In this document: positions 43,244 to 52,665 of the stretch, piece after piece
Numbering within the stretch: position 1 is the first letter of the stretch
Layout of the letters: each line of letters opens with the position of its first letter
Source: Asticcacaulis taihuensis
GTDB lineage: Bacteria > Pseudomonadota > Alphaproteobacteria > Caulobacterales > Caulobacteraceae
NCBI RefSeq assembly: GCF_900100255.1
Contig: NZ_FMTS01000005.1
Location: 62,001-126,000 of the forward strand
Length of the DNA stretch: 64,000 nucleotides
Direction: 5' to 3'
Program-made: the position numbers and the translations under genes
Notes under the pieces: model-generated
What the model saw: the letters and a program-made list of their open reading frames with translations, nothing else
The model's database searches: none
What the model was told of the DNA's origin: nothing

Positions 43244-45904
43244 TTACTTCGCGTCTTTCAGCGCCGTGACGACTTCCGCGCTCTTGGCGTCTTTCAGAAC
43301 GCTGCATGAGCGGATGTCTTCCAGCATCCGGTTGAAGGACAGTTCGCCGCGGCCGGCAGCGACGACCTTCGGCCGCATGATACGCTCGATCTCATCCGCC
43401 TTGCCGGCATCGCAGTAATTATGCGGGAGCGAAGCGATGCGGCCGGCGGAGAAGATGCCGGCGCCCGCCGAGAAGCTATCATAATTGGCTTTCAGCCAGT
43501 CATAGGTCATGTCGCGTGTAGCGGCATTGTTCATCAGGCCGCCGACCAGGGCCAGCTTGTCCGGCACGCGCAGGCGGGGCTCGTTCAGCGCACCCAGAAG
43601 CCAGGTCGCCGTAGCGGCGTCGGCGTCGGAGGTAATGGCGCCGCGCACCGCCGAACGGACGACTTCGTCCTGTTCGGTCAGCATCCGGTCGAACAGGGCC
43701 TTGGCCGCCGGCTGGTGGCCTTCCTCGACATAGATCTTGAAGCCGCGCGCCAGGAACGCCTGGTCTAGCGCCGTCTTGTCGCCGCCCAGATAGGCATTGG
43801 CGGCGTCGAGCAGTTGCTTGCGCACCGCCGGATCACGGCCGGCATCGGAGACCGCGACTACCAGGCGCTGGCGAAGCTTCTGGGTGTCGGGATCGTCGGA
43901 GAGATGCGCGCCGGCCTTCGGATTGAAGCCGATGGCGGCCAGTCGCGGCGCATAGATTTCATCCATCACCCGGCGATAGTCTGGCAGGCCGGCTTCGGGG
44001 ATAATGCCGCGCGTCACCAGTTCGTTGAACTGGTCAGCGCTGCCGGTGGCGACGTTGGAGTCCTTGTTGTTGACGAAGACCTTGGCCGCTTCGATCAGTT
44101 GTGGCGCGGCCAGCTTGCCGGCATAGAACTGGCCCCACAGGCTGTCGAGCGCCGCCAGGCCCTCGCCGGCGGGCAGTTTGTCGCCGGTGGCGATCAGGGT
44201 TGACCAGTCTTCCGGCGTCAGGGTGAAGCGGTAATAGCCGGTGCCGCCGGCATTTGGCATCAGCGCGCCGGGCGCATCGGCGCCGAGCGTGCCCTGCGGC
44301 TGTGCCATCAGGAAGCACTTGCGTTCCTCGCCCTGACGCAGGCAGAGCGGGATGGTCCAACTTTGCGGATCGAGCGTGGTGCCCAGGCGTGCATAGCGCG
44401 ATTGCGTCGCCACCAGCCAGCCGCCCTGATGGCTGAAATCGACCGTCGGGAAACCCTGCTGGTTGACGAAGCTCTTCATGGCGTCGAGCACACCCGGTTC
44501 CTGCGCCGCATCGGCCAGGGCACCGAAAAATTCATCGGAGGTGGCATTGCCATACGGATGACGCGACATATGCAGGCGTACGCCGCGCTTGAAGGTCTCG
44601 TCGCCCAGATAGCCGGCTACCATGGCTACGACCTGCCCCCCCTTGCCATAGGTGATGGAGTCGAAGGCGGAATCGATGTCGCCGTTATTGGTGATCTTTT
44701 CGTGAATCGGACGGCCCACCTTCAGGGCGTCGGTATCCATGGCACCGAACGCTTCGTCGATGGCGCCGACACCGATATTTAGTTCCGGGCGCCATTCATT
44801 GCCGATGCGATAGCCCATCCAGTTGGCGAAGCTCTCATTGAGCCAGATATCATCCCACCACGCCGGGGTGACATAATCGCCGAACCACTGGTGCGACAGC
44901 TCGTGAGCCACCACCATGCCGAATTCCTGCTTCTGGACGGTCGAAGCGCCGGAATCGAGCAGCAGGATGTTGTCGCCGTAGATATCGATGCCGGCGTTTT
45001 CCATGGCGCCCGGCATGATCGGCGAAGCGACCTGATCCAGCTTCGGGAAGGGGAAGGCCTGGCCGAAATAGTTTTCCAGGTGCGAAACGATCGACGGCGT
45101 TTCGTCGAGCGCATATTTCAGCTTGGCGGCGTTCGGCTTGGTAGCGACGATGCGGATCGGCAGGGCGTAGTTGCGGTACTGGTTGGGCGGGGCCACGCCT
45201 TCGGCCACGGCGAAGGGCCCGACCGCGAAGGCGACCAGATAGGTGGGCAGCTTTTCCGTGCGATAGAAGGAGTGGGTGATCATCGAGCCCGCCGTGGTCG
45301 AGCCATCTTCCGGGCCATTGCTGAGGGCCACCAGACCCTTTTCCGTGGTGATCTGCACCTTGAACGGCGTCTTGAAGCCCGGTTCGTCGAACGACGGGAA
45401 GGCGCCGCGGGCATCGATCGATTCGAACTGCGACCAGACATACCACTCGCCGCCGACCTGGACGCGGTAAAGCCCGGCCGCATCATTGGTGAAAGGCGCG
45501 TCATAATCGAATACCAGTGTGGTGCGCCCGGCGGGAATAGCCTTGGCGAAATCGAGGCGGGCGACGCCGAGGTCGTCGACCTGGGTATATTTGGCGTTGA
45601 CCGGCTTGCCGCCCACCATGGCGACGACCTTGGACATCTTCAGATCGCGGCCATGCAGGTAGAGCGATTTCGTTTCGGCCTTCACATTGACATCGATCTC
45701 GACATGGCCGGAAAAGCGCGGCTTGGAGGGCACGATCGTCAGGTTGAGACTGTAGGCGAGCGGCGTGGCGGCGTCAGGCAGCTTGCCCTTCGGGGCATTG
45801 GCATCGGCGACAATGGCGGTGGCGGCGGGTGCGGCCAGAGCTACCACGGGTGTGAGCGCGGTCGAGGCAAGGAGCAGGCTGGCGGCGAAAAGCAGTGGGC
45901 GCAT
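43244..45904 (-). CDS. M1-family aminopeptidase, exported
   Basis: 886 aa from ATG 45904 with a signal peptide (RPLLFAASLLLASTALTPVV). Catalytic features: GAMEN exopeptidase motif (PGAMENAGIDIYG, about residue 298), zinc motif VVAHELSHQWFGDY (about 335) and the third ligand Glu in WLNESFANWMG. A C-terminal ERAP1_C-like helical domain follows. It removes N-terminal residues from peptides, and the signal peptide puts it in the periplasm or outside. Full length for PepN/ERAP-like enzymes. The longer frame from 46066 lacks a better start. Confidence 0.93.
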   Translation of the reverse strand: MRPLLFAASLLLASTALTPVVALAAPAATAIVADANAPKGKLPDAATPLAYSLNLTIVPSKPRFSGHVEIDVNVKAETKSLYLHGRDLKMSKVVAMVGGKPVNAKYTQVDDLGVARLDFAKAIPAGRTTLVFDYDAPFTNDAAGLYRVQVGGEWYVWSQFESIDARGAFPSFDEPGFKTPFKVQITTEKGLVALSNGPEDGSTTAGSMITHSFYRTEKLPTYLVAFAVGPFAVAEGVAPPNQYRNYALPIRIVATKPNAAKLKYALDETPSIVSHLENYFGQAFPFPKLDQVASPIMPGAMENAGIDIYGDNILLLDSGASTVQKQEFGMVVAHELSHQWFGDYVTPAWWDDIWLNESFANWMGYRIGNEWRPELNIGVGAIDEAFGAMDTDALKVGRPIHEKITNNGDIDSAFDSITYGKGGQVVAMVAGYLGDETFKRGVRLHMSRHPYGNATSDEFFGALADAAQEPGVLDAMKSFVNQQGFPTVDFSHQGGWLVATQSRYARLGTTLDPQSWTIPLCLRQGEERKCFLMAQPQGTLGADAPGALMPNAGGTGYYRFTLTPEDWSTLIATGDKLPAGEGLAALDSLWGQFYAGKLAAPQLIEAAKVFVNNKDSNVATGSADQFNELVTRGIIPEAGLPDYRRVMDEIYAPRLAAIGFNPKAGAHLSDDPDTQKLRQRLVVAVSDAGRDPAVRKQLLDAANAYLGGDKTALDQAFLARGFKIYVEEGHQPAAKALFDRMLTEQDEVVRSAVRGAITSDADAATATWLLGALNEPRLRVPDKLALVGGLMNNAATRDMTYDWLKANYDSFSAGAGIFSAGRIASLPHNYCDAGKADEIERIMRPKVVAAGRGELSFNRMLEDIRSCSVLKDAKSAEVVTALKDAK

Positions 45905-46167
45905 GTGATATCCGGGTTTGTAAACGCGACGCGGAGTTAGGCGACCCCTGGATGCGGCGCGATAATTGAGAATGTAACCAGTCGGCAGGGTTAGCATGGC
46001 CTCCGGCGGCTGCACATTAAGTTTTTGTAATGCCTGGGCGTCCCAGACGTGGCAAAAAGGCCGCAATGCGCGCGTTTTCTTCAGAAATGCGGGCTAATAA
46101 AGCAAGCCTTAAAGAAGTTGCGGCTGAATGCCTTCATTGAACCGGACCAGAGTTCAAGGGAGTCATT

Positions 46168-47046
46168 TTGAAGCATCACCTGTCAGGCGCCCTGCTGGCG
46201 CTTTCATTGCTTGCCGGTGTCCCGGCCGCCAGGGCTGAGTCGATCTTCACCTATGCCAGCGGGAAACTGCTGCTGACCGGCGGCGTATCGCAGGTGGAAG
46301 GCGCGGCCGGCGGCGGTCTGACACCCTGGGCCGTCATTGGCGGTTATGAAACGAAGGATCAGATCGGCGCCAACGCCTTCTATACCTCTGTCGATACACA
46401 GGATTATCGCATTACCTCGCAAGGGGCGCTGGTCGGGCTCTATAACCGTGTCGAGTTTTCCTATGCGCGGCAGGATTTTGACACCCAAGGCGTCGGCGCC
46501 GCCCTCGACCTGGGTTATGGCTACACGATTTCGCAGGAGACGGTCGGGGTAAAGGTGCGCCTGCTTGGCGATGCCATTCTCGACCAGGATCACTGGTGGC
46601 CGCAGGTCTCGGCCGGGGCGCAGGTTAAGCACAACAGGAACGGCGCCCTCGTCAAGGCACTGGGCGCACGGGATGATCAGTCTACGGATTATTATGTCAG
46701 CGCCACCAAACTCTATCTGGCGCACGGCCTTCTGCTGAACGGCACATTGCGTGCCACGAAGGCCAACCAGTTCGGCATTCTGGGTTACGGCGGCATCGAT
46801 AACGATTATCATCTCCAGTTCGAGGGCTCGCTGGCCTATCTGGTCAATCGCCGTCTCGCTGTCGGTGCCGAGGTCCGCACCAAACCGGACAATCTGGCCG
46901 TGGCCAAGGAAGGCGCAGGCGTGGATATCTTTGCCGCCTATGCCCTGAACAAGCATCTCTCACTGACCCTTGCCTATGCCGATCTCGGCAATATCGTCAC
47001 GCGACACCAGAGCGGGCTCTATGGTTCCTTGCAAGTCGGTTTTTAG
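46168..47046 (+). CDS. DUF3034 outer-membrane-like protein
   Basis: 292 aa with a signal peptide (KHHLSGALLALSLLAGVPAA, RAES). Mature sequence is rich in alternating beta patterns (LLTGGVSQVEGAAGGGLTPW, GVKVRLLGDAILDQDHWWPQ) and ends LYGSLQVGF with C-terminal Phe, typical of beta-barrels. The pattern fits DUF3034. Function unknown. The exported truncated haemoglobin gene starts 3 bases after its stop, so the pair is probably co-expressed. Confidence 0.82.
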   Translation: MKHHLSGALLALSLLAGVPAARAESIFTYASGKLLLTGGVSQVEGAAGGGLTPWAVIGGYETKDQIGANAFYTSVDTQDYRITSQGALVGLYNRVEFSYARQDFDTQGVGAALDLGYGYTISQETVGVKVRLLGDAILDQDHWWPQVSAGAQVKHNRNGALVKALGARDDQSTDYYVSATKLYLAHGLLLNGTLRATKANQFGILGYGGIDNDYHLQFEGSLAYLVNRRLAVGAEVRTKPDNLAVAKEGAGVDIFAAYALNKHLSLTLAYADLGNIVTRHQSGLYGSLQVGF

Positions 47047-47049
47047 GAA

Positions 47050-47514
47050 ATGATCATGAAATATCTCGCCTTGGCCGCTCTTCTTATCGCCACGCCGGCC
47101 CTTGCCGAAACGCAAACCGCTGATCCGTTCCCGGTGATATCGCCCGATGGCAGCCTCTACCAGGCGTTCGGCGGCCATGAGGGGCTGGTGCGCATCACCG
47201 ATGACCTGATGGTCAATCTGCTGGCTGATCCGCGCACACATGACTTTTTCGTCGCCGCCAAGCGCGATCAGATCAAGACGGGCCTGATCCAGATTTTCTG
47301 CCATGTCATGGGCGGTGGCTGCACCTATACCGGCAAGAACATGACCGAGGCCCATTCGCAGCTTGGCATCCGCGAAGAGGATTTCACGGCCCTGGTCGAA
47401 AGCCTGCAAAAGGCCATGGACAAGAACCATGTCCCCTTCCGGGCGCAGAACAGATTGCTGGCCGCCATGGCGCCGCATCACCGCGAGATCGTTACCGGCG
47501 CCGGTAAAGGATAA
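47050..47514 (+). CDS. Exported truncated haemoglobin, group 1
   Basis: 154 aa. An N-terminal signal peptide (KYLALAALLIATPALAETQT) precedes a 2/2 haemoglobin fold: LYQAFGGHEGLVRITDDLMV, then CHVMGGGCTYTGKNMTEAHS with the proximal His in MTEAHSQLGI, and the C-terminal helix. By family it binds haem and may handle O2 or NO. Export to the periplasm is the odd feature, as most relatives are cytosolic. It is coupled to the DUF3034 gene. The ATG at 47050 is used; ATG at 47056 is possible and leaves the signal intact. Confidence 0.87.
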   Translation: MIMKYLALAALLIATPALAETQTADPFPVISPDGSLYQAFGGHEGLVRITDDLMVNLLADPRTHDFFVAAKRDQIKTGLIQIFCHVMGGGCTYTGKNMTEAHSQLGIREEDFTALVESLQKAMDKNHVPFRAQNRLLAAMAPHHREIVTGAGKG

Positions 47515-47522
47515 AGCAAGGG

Positions 47523-49325
47523 CTAGCCGAAGATGCGTTTGGCCAGTTCCGACAGGGCCGTCTGAGCCCACGGCGGCAGAGGAATGCCGGTCTTCGCCGT
47601 CATGATGGAAACCGCCAGGCAGCCGGCCAGGAACAGGCTGACGCCACGCCAGATGCCGACCTGATTGCGCGCCAGCCAGGAATGCTTGCGAAAGAAATCA
47701 GGCTCGGCGCCGTGGGAGCCGGTCTCCAGCTTGAAGGCCATCTCGAAGCCATCCTGGAAGCGATCGGCCGGATTGGGCGCCAGGGCCTGGAGGATCACGC
47801 TGTCGAGCCAGGCGGGCAGGTCGCGGCGCCGGCTGGCGAGGCTTTCCGGCTTGTTGAACCGCGGCGTCTGGCCGCTCTCGATTTCGCCGAAGGGATAGGC
47901 GCCGCCGGTGAACATCCGGTATATCGTCACCCCCATGGCGAAAATGTCCGAGCGCTCATCACCCGGTTTGCCGTCAAAAAGCTCCGGCGCCTTGTAGCTG
48001 GGCGTGCCCGGCACGAACAGGCTGTCCTTGTCGATGCCGGGAATGCGCGCCACGCCGAGATCGACCAGCTTGAAGCCGCCATCGGCCGTCAGGATGATGT
48101 TTTCCGGCTTGACGTCGCGGTGGATGATGCCGGCGCGGTGCAGCGAACCCAGCGCCTTGGCCAGCTTGGTGGCGATGCCGACGCCTTCCTTGAGCGTGAT
48201 TTTCGGCGCGCGCAGGAGGCGGTGTTCGAGAGTCTCGCCGACATAATAGGGTTGGGCGACATAGAGACAGGTCTGGCGGCCGGGCGCGATATCGAGCACC
48301 GAGCCGATCCACATATGCTGGACGCGGCTGGCCACCCAGGCTTCGCGCATGAAGGCCGAGCGCGCCGAGGTTTCCGAACCGATGGTGTGGGGCTTGGGGA
48401 ATTTCAGCACGACATGGGGGCTGATGCCGGTGCGGAATTCGCGCATGTCACGCGCCCTGAAAACGCGGCTGTAGATGCCGTCGGCCAGTTGCCGCTCCAG
48501 TTTGAAGCCGTCGATCAGATCGCCGACATGGGGCGGTTCGATGATCGGCAGCCGGGCGATGGCGAGGTTCAGGTCTTCGATCGTGGCCGGGGGCAGGTCG
48601 ATGACATCGATCACCAGGGCGGTGGCGTTATCGTCGCCGCCATGGGCGATGGCGGCGCTGACCAGCCGCTGGGCGGTTTCTTCCGGCGCGGTACGGCCAT
48701 CGAGCAGGCTCAATATCTGTGCCTGGCCGACAAAGCCGTGGACGCCATCGGAACAGAGCATCAGCCGGTCATGCGGGAAGATGTCGTGCGCGCCGTAATC
48801 GATGCGGATGGCTTCCTCAGCCCCGACTGCGCGGGTGATGAAGGGGCTGCCATCGGGGCCTTCCGGCTTATGGTCTTGCGTCAGTTGTTCGAGCTGGCCG
48901 GCGCGCAGGCGATAGAGGCGGGTATCGCCGGCATGGAAGCTGTGCAGCCGCCGTCCCTTGATGACAATGCCGGTAAAGGCGGCACACATGCCTTTCAGGT
49001 TTTCGTTCTTCTGGCCCTCGCGGAAGAGCCAGTAATTGATGCTTTCCAGCGCCCGCGCCGCCGTCTTTTGCGGCGACAGCAGTTCCGACTGGCCAAGATA
49101 ATCATCGATGAAGGTACGCACGGACAGCTCGGCGGCCACGCGCCCGCCCTTGCGGCCGCCGACGCCATCGGCCAATGCGGCGACGGCGCCGTGATGACGC
49201 TGGCCATCCTCCAGGCAGAGGGCGGCGAAATCCTGGTTTTCTTCGCGCTTGCCGATATCGCTGGCGAAACCGGCGGCGATATCGAGCCTGGAGGCATTTT
49301 GTGTCGGGGTCATTGGGGGCGTCAT
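47523..49325 (-). CDS. PP2C phosphatase-Ser/Thr kinase fusion, membrane-anchored
   Basis: 600 aa. Residues about 10-245 are a PP2C phosphatase (GKREENQDFAAL, ADGVGGRKGGRVAAE, FHAGDTRLYRL, MLCSDGVHGF, GGDDNATALVID). A protein kinase domain follows at 270-540 (HVVLKFPKPH as the Lys site, IIHRDVKPENIIL, LVDLGVARIPG, GTPSYKAPELFDG). The usual DFG reads DLG. A single C-terminal TM (SLFLAGCLAVSIM) anchors it. Such bifunctional proteins are known in proteobacteria, sometimes near nitrate assimilation genes. Targets are unknown. It is convergent with the haemoglobin gene. Confidence 0.9.
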   Translation of the reverse strand: MTPPMTPTQNASRLDIAAGFASDIGKREENQDFAALCLEDGQRHHGAVAALADGVGGRKGGRVAAELSVRTFIDDYLGQSELLSPQKTAARALESINYWLFREGQKNENLKGMCAAFTGIVIKGRRLHSFHAGDTRLYRLRAGQLEQLTQDHKPEGPDGSPFITRAVGAEEAIRIDYGAHDIFPHDRLMLCSDGVHGFVGQAQILSLLDGRTAPEETAQRLVSAAIAHGGDDNATALVIDVIDLPPATIEDLNLAIARLPIIEPPHVGDLIDGFKLERQLADGIYSRVFRARDMREFRTGISPHVVLKFPKPHTIGSETSARSAFMREAWVASRVQHMWIGSVLDIAPGRQTCLYVAQPYYVGETLEHRLLRAPKITLKEGVGIATKLAKALGSLHRAGIIHRDVKPENIILTADGGFKLVDLGVARIPGIDKDSLFVPGTPSYKAPELFDGKPGDERSDIFAMGVTIYRMFTGGAYPFGEIESGQTPRFNKPESLASRRRDLPAWLDSVILQALAPNPADRFQDGFEMAFKLETGSHGAEPDFFRKHSWLARNQVGIWRGVSLFLAGCLAVSIMTAKTGIPLPPWAQTALSELAKRIFG

Positions 49326-49399
49326 GCCCTATGTGTGCATGTGCGAACCGCGTTCGTCCAGAGGGCGGTATATTTAAGCGACGCGGCGTGACTTTTTTC

Positions 49400-50623
49400 T
49401 TACAGCCGGTCGAGCGGCAGAACCTCGACCCGCGCGCCGGCATTTTGCGGCAGGGTGTTGGCGGGCAGCCGGATCAGGGCATCGGCGCGGGCAAACACAC
49501 TGACCAGCGAGGAATCCTGATCGTCGAAAGCCGTCACCTGCAACTGGCCCTGAAGGGAACTGCCGATCTTTGCCCGCAGATAGGATTCGCGCGGGCCGGC
49601 GGCGGAGAGCGGGCCTTGCGTCACGGCGGTGATGAACGGGCTTGTTTCCGGCATCCCCAGTGACGCCTCGATCCAGGCTTTCAGGAACAGTTGCGCCGTC
49701 ACGAAGGCCGAGGCCGGGTTGCCCGGCAGGCTCAATATCCGCGTGCCATCGGTCAGCCGGCCGAAACTGGTCGGCTTGCCGGGTTTGACCGCAACAGAGG
49801 CGAAATCGAGCGCCAGGCCGAGCTTTTCCAGCGCCGGCCGCACGAGGTCGTAATCGCCGACACTGGCCCCGCCGACCGTGACGATCAGGTCGGCCTTTGT
49901 CTTTTTCAGCGCCTTGTGCAGGGCCCTGGCGTCGTCGCCTTCTACGCCGAGATAGCTGGCCTTGCCGCCCCACTGTTTGATCAGGGCCATGAGCGCATGA
50001 GAGGCCGATTCATAAATCTGGTCCGGCTTCGGCGTCTGGCCGGGCAGCACCAGTTCATCGCCGGTACACAGGACGGCTATCCGTGGCCGCTTGCGTACTG
50101 GCACAGTGTCGAGCCCCGCCGCGGCAACCAGAGAGAGCCGCCACGGATCGAGCCGCTGGCCGGGCTCCAGCAGGGTGTCGCCGGCTTTGAAATCCTGGCC
50201 GGCCTTGCGAATGTGGGACGGTCCGTCGGGCTTGCAGCCGTCGGGCAGGACATCGATCACGTCCGCCTGACGCACGACATTTTCCTGAATGACGACGGCA
50301 TCGCAATCGGCGGGCACCGGCGCACCGGTGAAGATACGCACGGCCTCGCCCGCGGCTACCCTACCTGCGTAGGCACGGCCCGCCGCACTTTCGCCGACCA
50401 CATGCAGGGTGACCTGTTTGGCTTTCGTTTTCAGCGAGTCCCTGCGGACGGCATAGCCATCCATGGCCGAGGCGTTGAAGGGCGGCTGATCGCGCCCGGC
50501 CAAAACGGCTTCGGCCAGGACGCGACCCATGGCCTTGGCTAGGGGCACAGGCTCTGCCACCGGGGAAATCGCGCCCTGCCTGACCGCTGCGAGTGCCACA
50601 TCGACCGCAACGTTTTTCATCAT
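49400..50623 (-). CDS. moeA: Molybdopterin molybdenumtransferase
   Basis: 407 aa. It inserts molybdate into adenylated molybdopterin in the cytosol. MoeA features: RDQPPFNASAMDGYAVRRDS, GAPVPADCDAVVIQENV, RIAVLCTGDELVLPGQ, IVTVGGASVGDYDLV and LSLPGNPASAFVTAQL. Domains I-IV are complete. It overlaps moaB by ATGA, so they are coupled. Length is normal. Confidence 0.94.
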   Translation of the reverse strand: MMKNVAVDVALAAVRQGAISPVAEPVPLAKAMGRVLAEAVLAGRDQPPFNASAMDGYAVRRDSLKTKAKQVTLHVVGESAAGRAYAGRVAAGEAVRIFTGAPVPADCDAVVIQENVVRQADVIDVLPDGCKPDGPSHIRKAGQDFKAGDTLLEPGQRLDPWRLSLVAAAGLDTVPVRKRPRIAVLCTGDELVLPGQTPKPDQIYESASHALMALIKQWGGKASYLGVEGDDARALHKALKKTKADLIVTVGGASVGDYDLVRPALEKLGLALDFASVAVKPGKPTSFGRLTDGTRILSLPGNPASAFVTAQLFLKAWIEASLGMPETSPFITAVTQGPLSAAGPRESYLRAKIGSSLQGQLQVTAFDDQDSSLVSVFARADALIRLPANTLPQNAGARVEVLPLDRL

Positions 50624-51189
50624 TTTTCCTTAAGTCTGGGCATCAGCTCGACCATGTTGCATGGGCCGTGACGGCTATCGAGCTGCCAGCGGATGACCTT
50701 GTCCCAGCCGTCCTTGACCGCCCCATTCGAGCCCGGCAGGCAGAAGATGAACACACCGTCGATGATCCCCGCCAGCGCCCGTGATTGCAGGGTGGAGAGG
50801 CCGACCGTCTGGTAGCTCAGCATGTGGAAGATGGTCGAGAAGCCCTCGATGCGCTTGGTCAGCAGCGGCTCAATGGCTTCCGGCGTGACATCGCGGCCGG
50901 TAATGCCGGTGCCGCCAGTGGTGACGATGGCGTCGATCTCGCCGGTATTGACCCATTTCATCACCTTGGCGCGGATAGCATCGATATCATCGCGCACAAT
51001 ATTGCGGCGCACGACGCTGTGACCGGCGGCCTCGATGCGTTTGACCAACACATCGCCGGACGTATCGCTTTCCTCGTCGCGCGTGTCGGAAATGGTCAGG
51101 ACGGCCAGGCTGACCGGCCGGAAGGGCCGCATTTCGTCTATGCGGCCACCACCCAGAAAACTCTTGTCCGTTTCCGTAATCTCGCTCAT
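50620..51189 (-). CDS. moaB: Molybdenum cofactor biosynthesis protein B
   Basis: 189 aa. It belongs to the MoaB/Mog domain family: AVLTISDTRDEESDTSGDVL, AIVTTGGTGITGRDVTPEAI and IFCLPGSNGAVKDGWDKVI. By family it adenylates molybdopterin (MogA-like) or is a paralogue of uncertain necessity. It precedes moeA with ATGA overlap. A molybdate transporter is not in the window. Confidence 0.92.
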   Translation of the reverse strand: MSEITETDKSFLGGGRIDEMRPFRPVSLAVLTISDTRDEESDTSGDVLVKRIEAAGHSVVRRNIVRDDIDAIRAKVMKWVNTGEIDAIVTTGGTGITGRDVTPEAIEPLLTKRIEGFSTIFHMLSYQTVGLSTLQSRALAGIIDGVFIFCLPGSNGAVKDGWDKVIRWQLDSRHGPCNMVELMPRLKEK

Positions 51190-51234
51190 GCCGGTCTCCG
51201 TTTTTCTACGGTTTAGGCTGGCGGCCTTCTGATC

Positions 51235-52665
51235 TCAAGCGAAAACGGCTTCGCGCCTGAGCAGTTCGGCATAGGCCGCCTCAAGTCCCGCAATCACCGT
51301 GGCATCCGTCACCAGTGCTTCCGGAAAAACGGCGCGCAAGGCGAGGAACCGGCCGGTATCCGCCACCGTGTCGTCACAGGTCTTGCCAAGTGCAATGAGA
51401 TCATCCGCCAGCGGATCGGTGATCGCCTCGCCGGTGATCGCTTTCCGGCGCACAAACCGCATCCACGCCGCCAGAGGCAGGCACAGGCGGCGGATATCCT
51501 GGCCGCGATCGAGCGCCTCGCCAAGACTGCTCAGAATACGGATCGGCAGTTTCTGCGACCCGTCCCAGGCAATCTGGGCCAGCTTGTGGACGATGGCCGG
51601 ATTACGGAAACGGGCGAGGATAGCCTCGCTGTAGGCGACAAGGTCGAGTCCTTCCGGCGCCTCCAGCAGCGGCACCACGTCCTCTATCATCAGCTTACGG
51701 ACGATATCGGCCAGTTCGGCATCCTTCATGGCTTCGGACACGCTTTCGTAACCGCGATGCAGGCCCATATAGGCCAGGGTCGAATGCGGGCCGTTGAGCA
51801 GGCGCAGCTTGGCGCGTTCATAGGCCGGTACATTATCGGTGAGGGTCACGCCGACGCCCTGCCAGTCGGGACCGTCTTCATGTGTGTGCTTTTCGATCAC
51901 CCACTGGGTGAAGGCTTCGCGCTGGATCGGCCAGGCGTCTTCAAGACCGGTGGTGCCTTTGACGCGGGTCCGCAGGGCATCATCGGTGGCCGGGGTGATG
52001 GAATCGACCATGGTCGACGGGCATTGCAGGGTATCGTGTATCCAGCGCGCGAGGTCGTGATCAGACTGTCCGGCGAAAACGGTTACGGCCTCCTTAAGAC
52101 GTTTGCCGTTCTTGGGCAGGTTATCGCACGGGATCAGCACGAAGGGCTTCAGGCCGGCCTGTCTGCGACGACGCAAGCCTTCCGCGATATAGCCGATAAA
52201 GGATTTCGGCGTCCGGGGATTGGCCAGATCATGGACAATGTCCGGGTGCTGAAGATCGAGCGAAAAATCCGGCGCCAGGCAATAGCCCTTTTCCGTCACC
52301 GTCGAGGTCACCAGTTCGACCGAAGGCCGCGTCACCCGCTCGAAAACGGCCTCGATATCCTCCGGGCCGACCAGAACCTCGCGCATAGAGCCGATGATGC
52401 GGTAGCTGATTTCCGCGTCGAGAATGGCCAAGGTATAAAGGCCGTCCTGCGGCTTCAGGGCGTCGCGCACGCCGGCCGAATGCAGTGACACGCCGCAAAT
52501 GCCCCAGCGCGGGCCTTTCGCTGCCAGCGCATCAAAATACGCCGCCTGATGGGCGCGATGAAAGGCGCCGGGGCCGAAATGAACCACGCCGATGTCGAGC
52601 GCCGCAGTATCATAGGCGGGTTTTGTGGCATTGGCGGTGGCGAGTGTATCAAGTGTAAGGCGCAT
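51235..52665 (-). CDS. Hexuronate reductase, UxuB/mannitol dehydrogenase family
   Basis: 476 aa. The NAD-binding N-terminal region has VVHFGPGAFHRAHQAAYFDA, and the family site includes LLNGPHSTLAYMGLHRG and the catalytic Lys region PCDNLPKNGKRLKEAV. It looks like fructuronate reductase (UxuB), but its neighbour is altronate dehydratase, which needs altronate made from tagaturonate. It may therefore be a tagaturonate reductase, or serve both. No UxuA gene is present. It begins one base after the uxaA stop, so it is the second gene of that operon. Confidence 0.88.
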   Translation of the reverse strand: MRLTLDTLATANATKPAYDTAALDIGVVHFGPGAFHRAHQAAYFDALAAKGPRWGICGVSLHSAGVRDALKPQDGLYTLAILDAEISYRIIGSMREVLVGPEDIEAVFERVTRPSVELVTSTVTEKGYCLAPDFSLDLQHPDIVHDLANPRTPKSFIGYIAEGLRRRRQAGLKPFVLIPCDNLPKNGKRLKEAVTVFAGQSDHDLARWIHDTLQCPSTMVDSITPATDDALRTRVKGTTGLEDAWPIQREAFTQWVIEKHTHEDGPDWQGVGVTLTDNVPAYERAKLRLLNGPHSTLAYMGLHRGYESVSEAMKDAELADIVRKLMIEDVVPLLEAPEGLDLVAYSEAILARFRNPAIVHKLAQIAWDGSQKLPIRILSSLGEALDRGQDIRRLCLPLAAWMRFVRRKAITGEAITDPLADDLIALGKTCDDTVADTGRFLALRAVFPEALVTDATVIAGLEAAYAELLRREAVFA

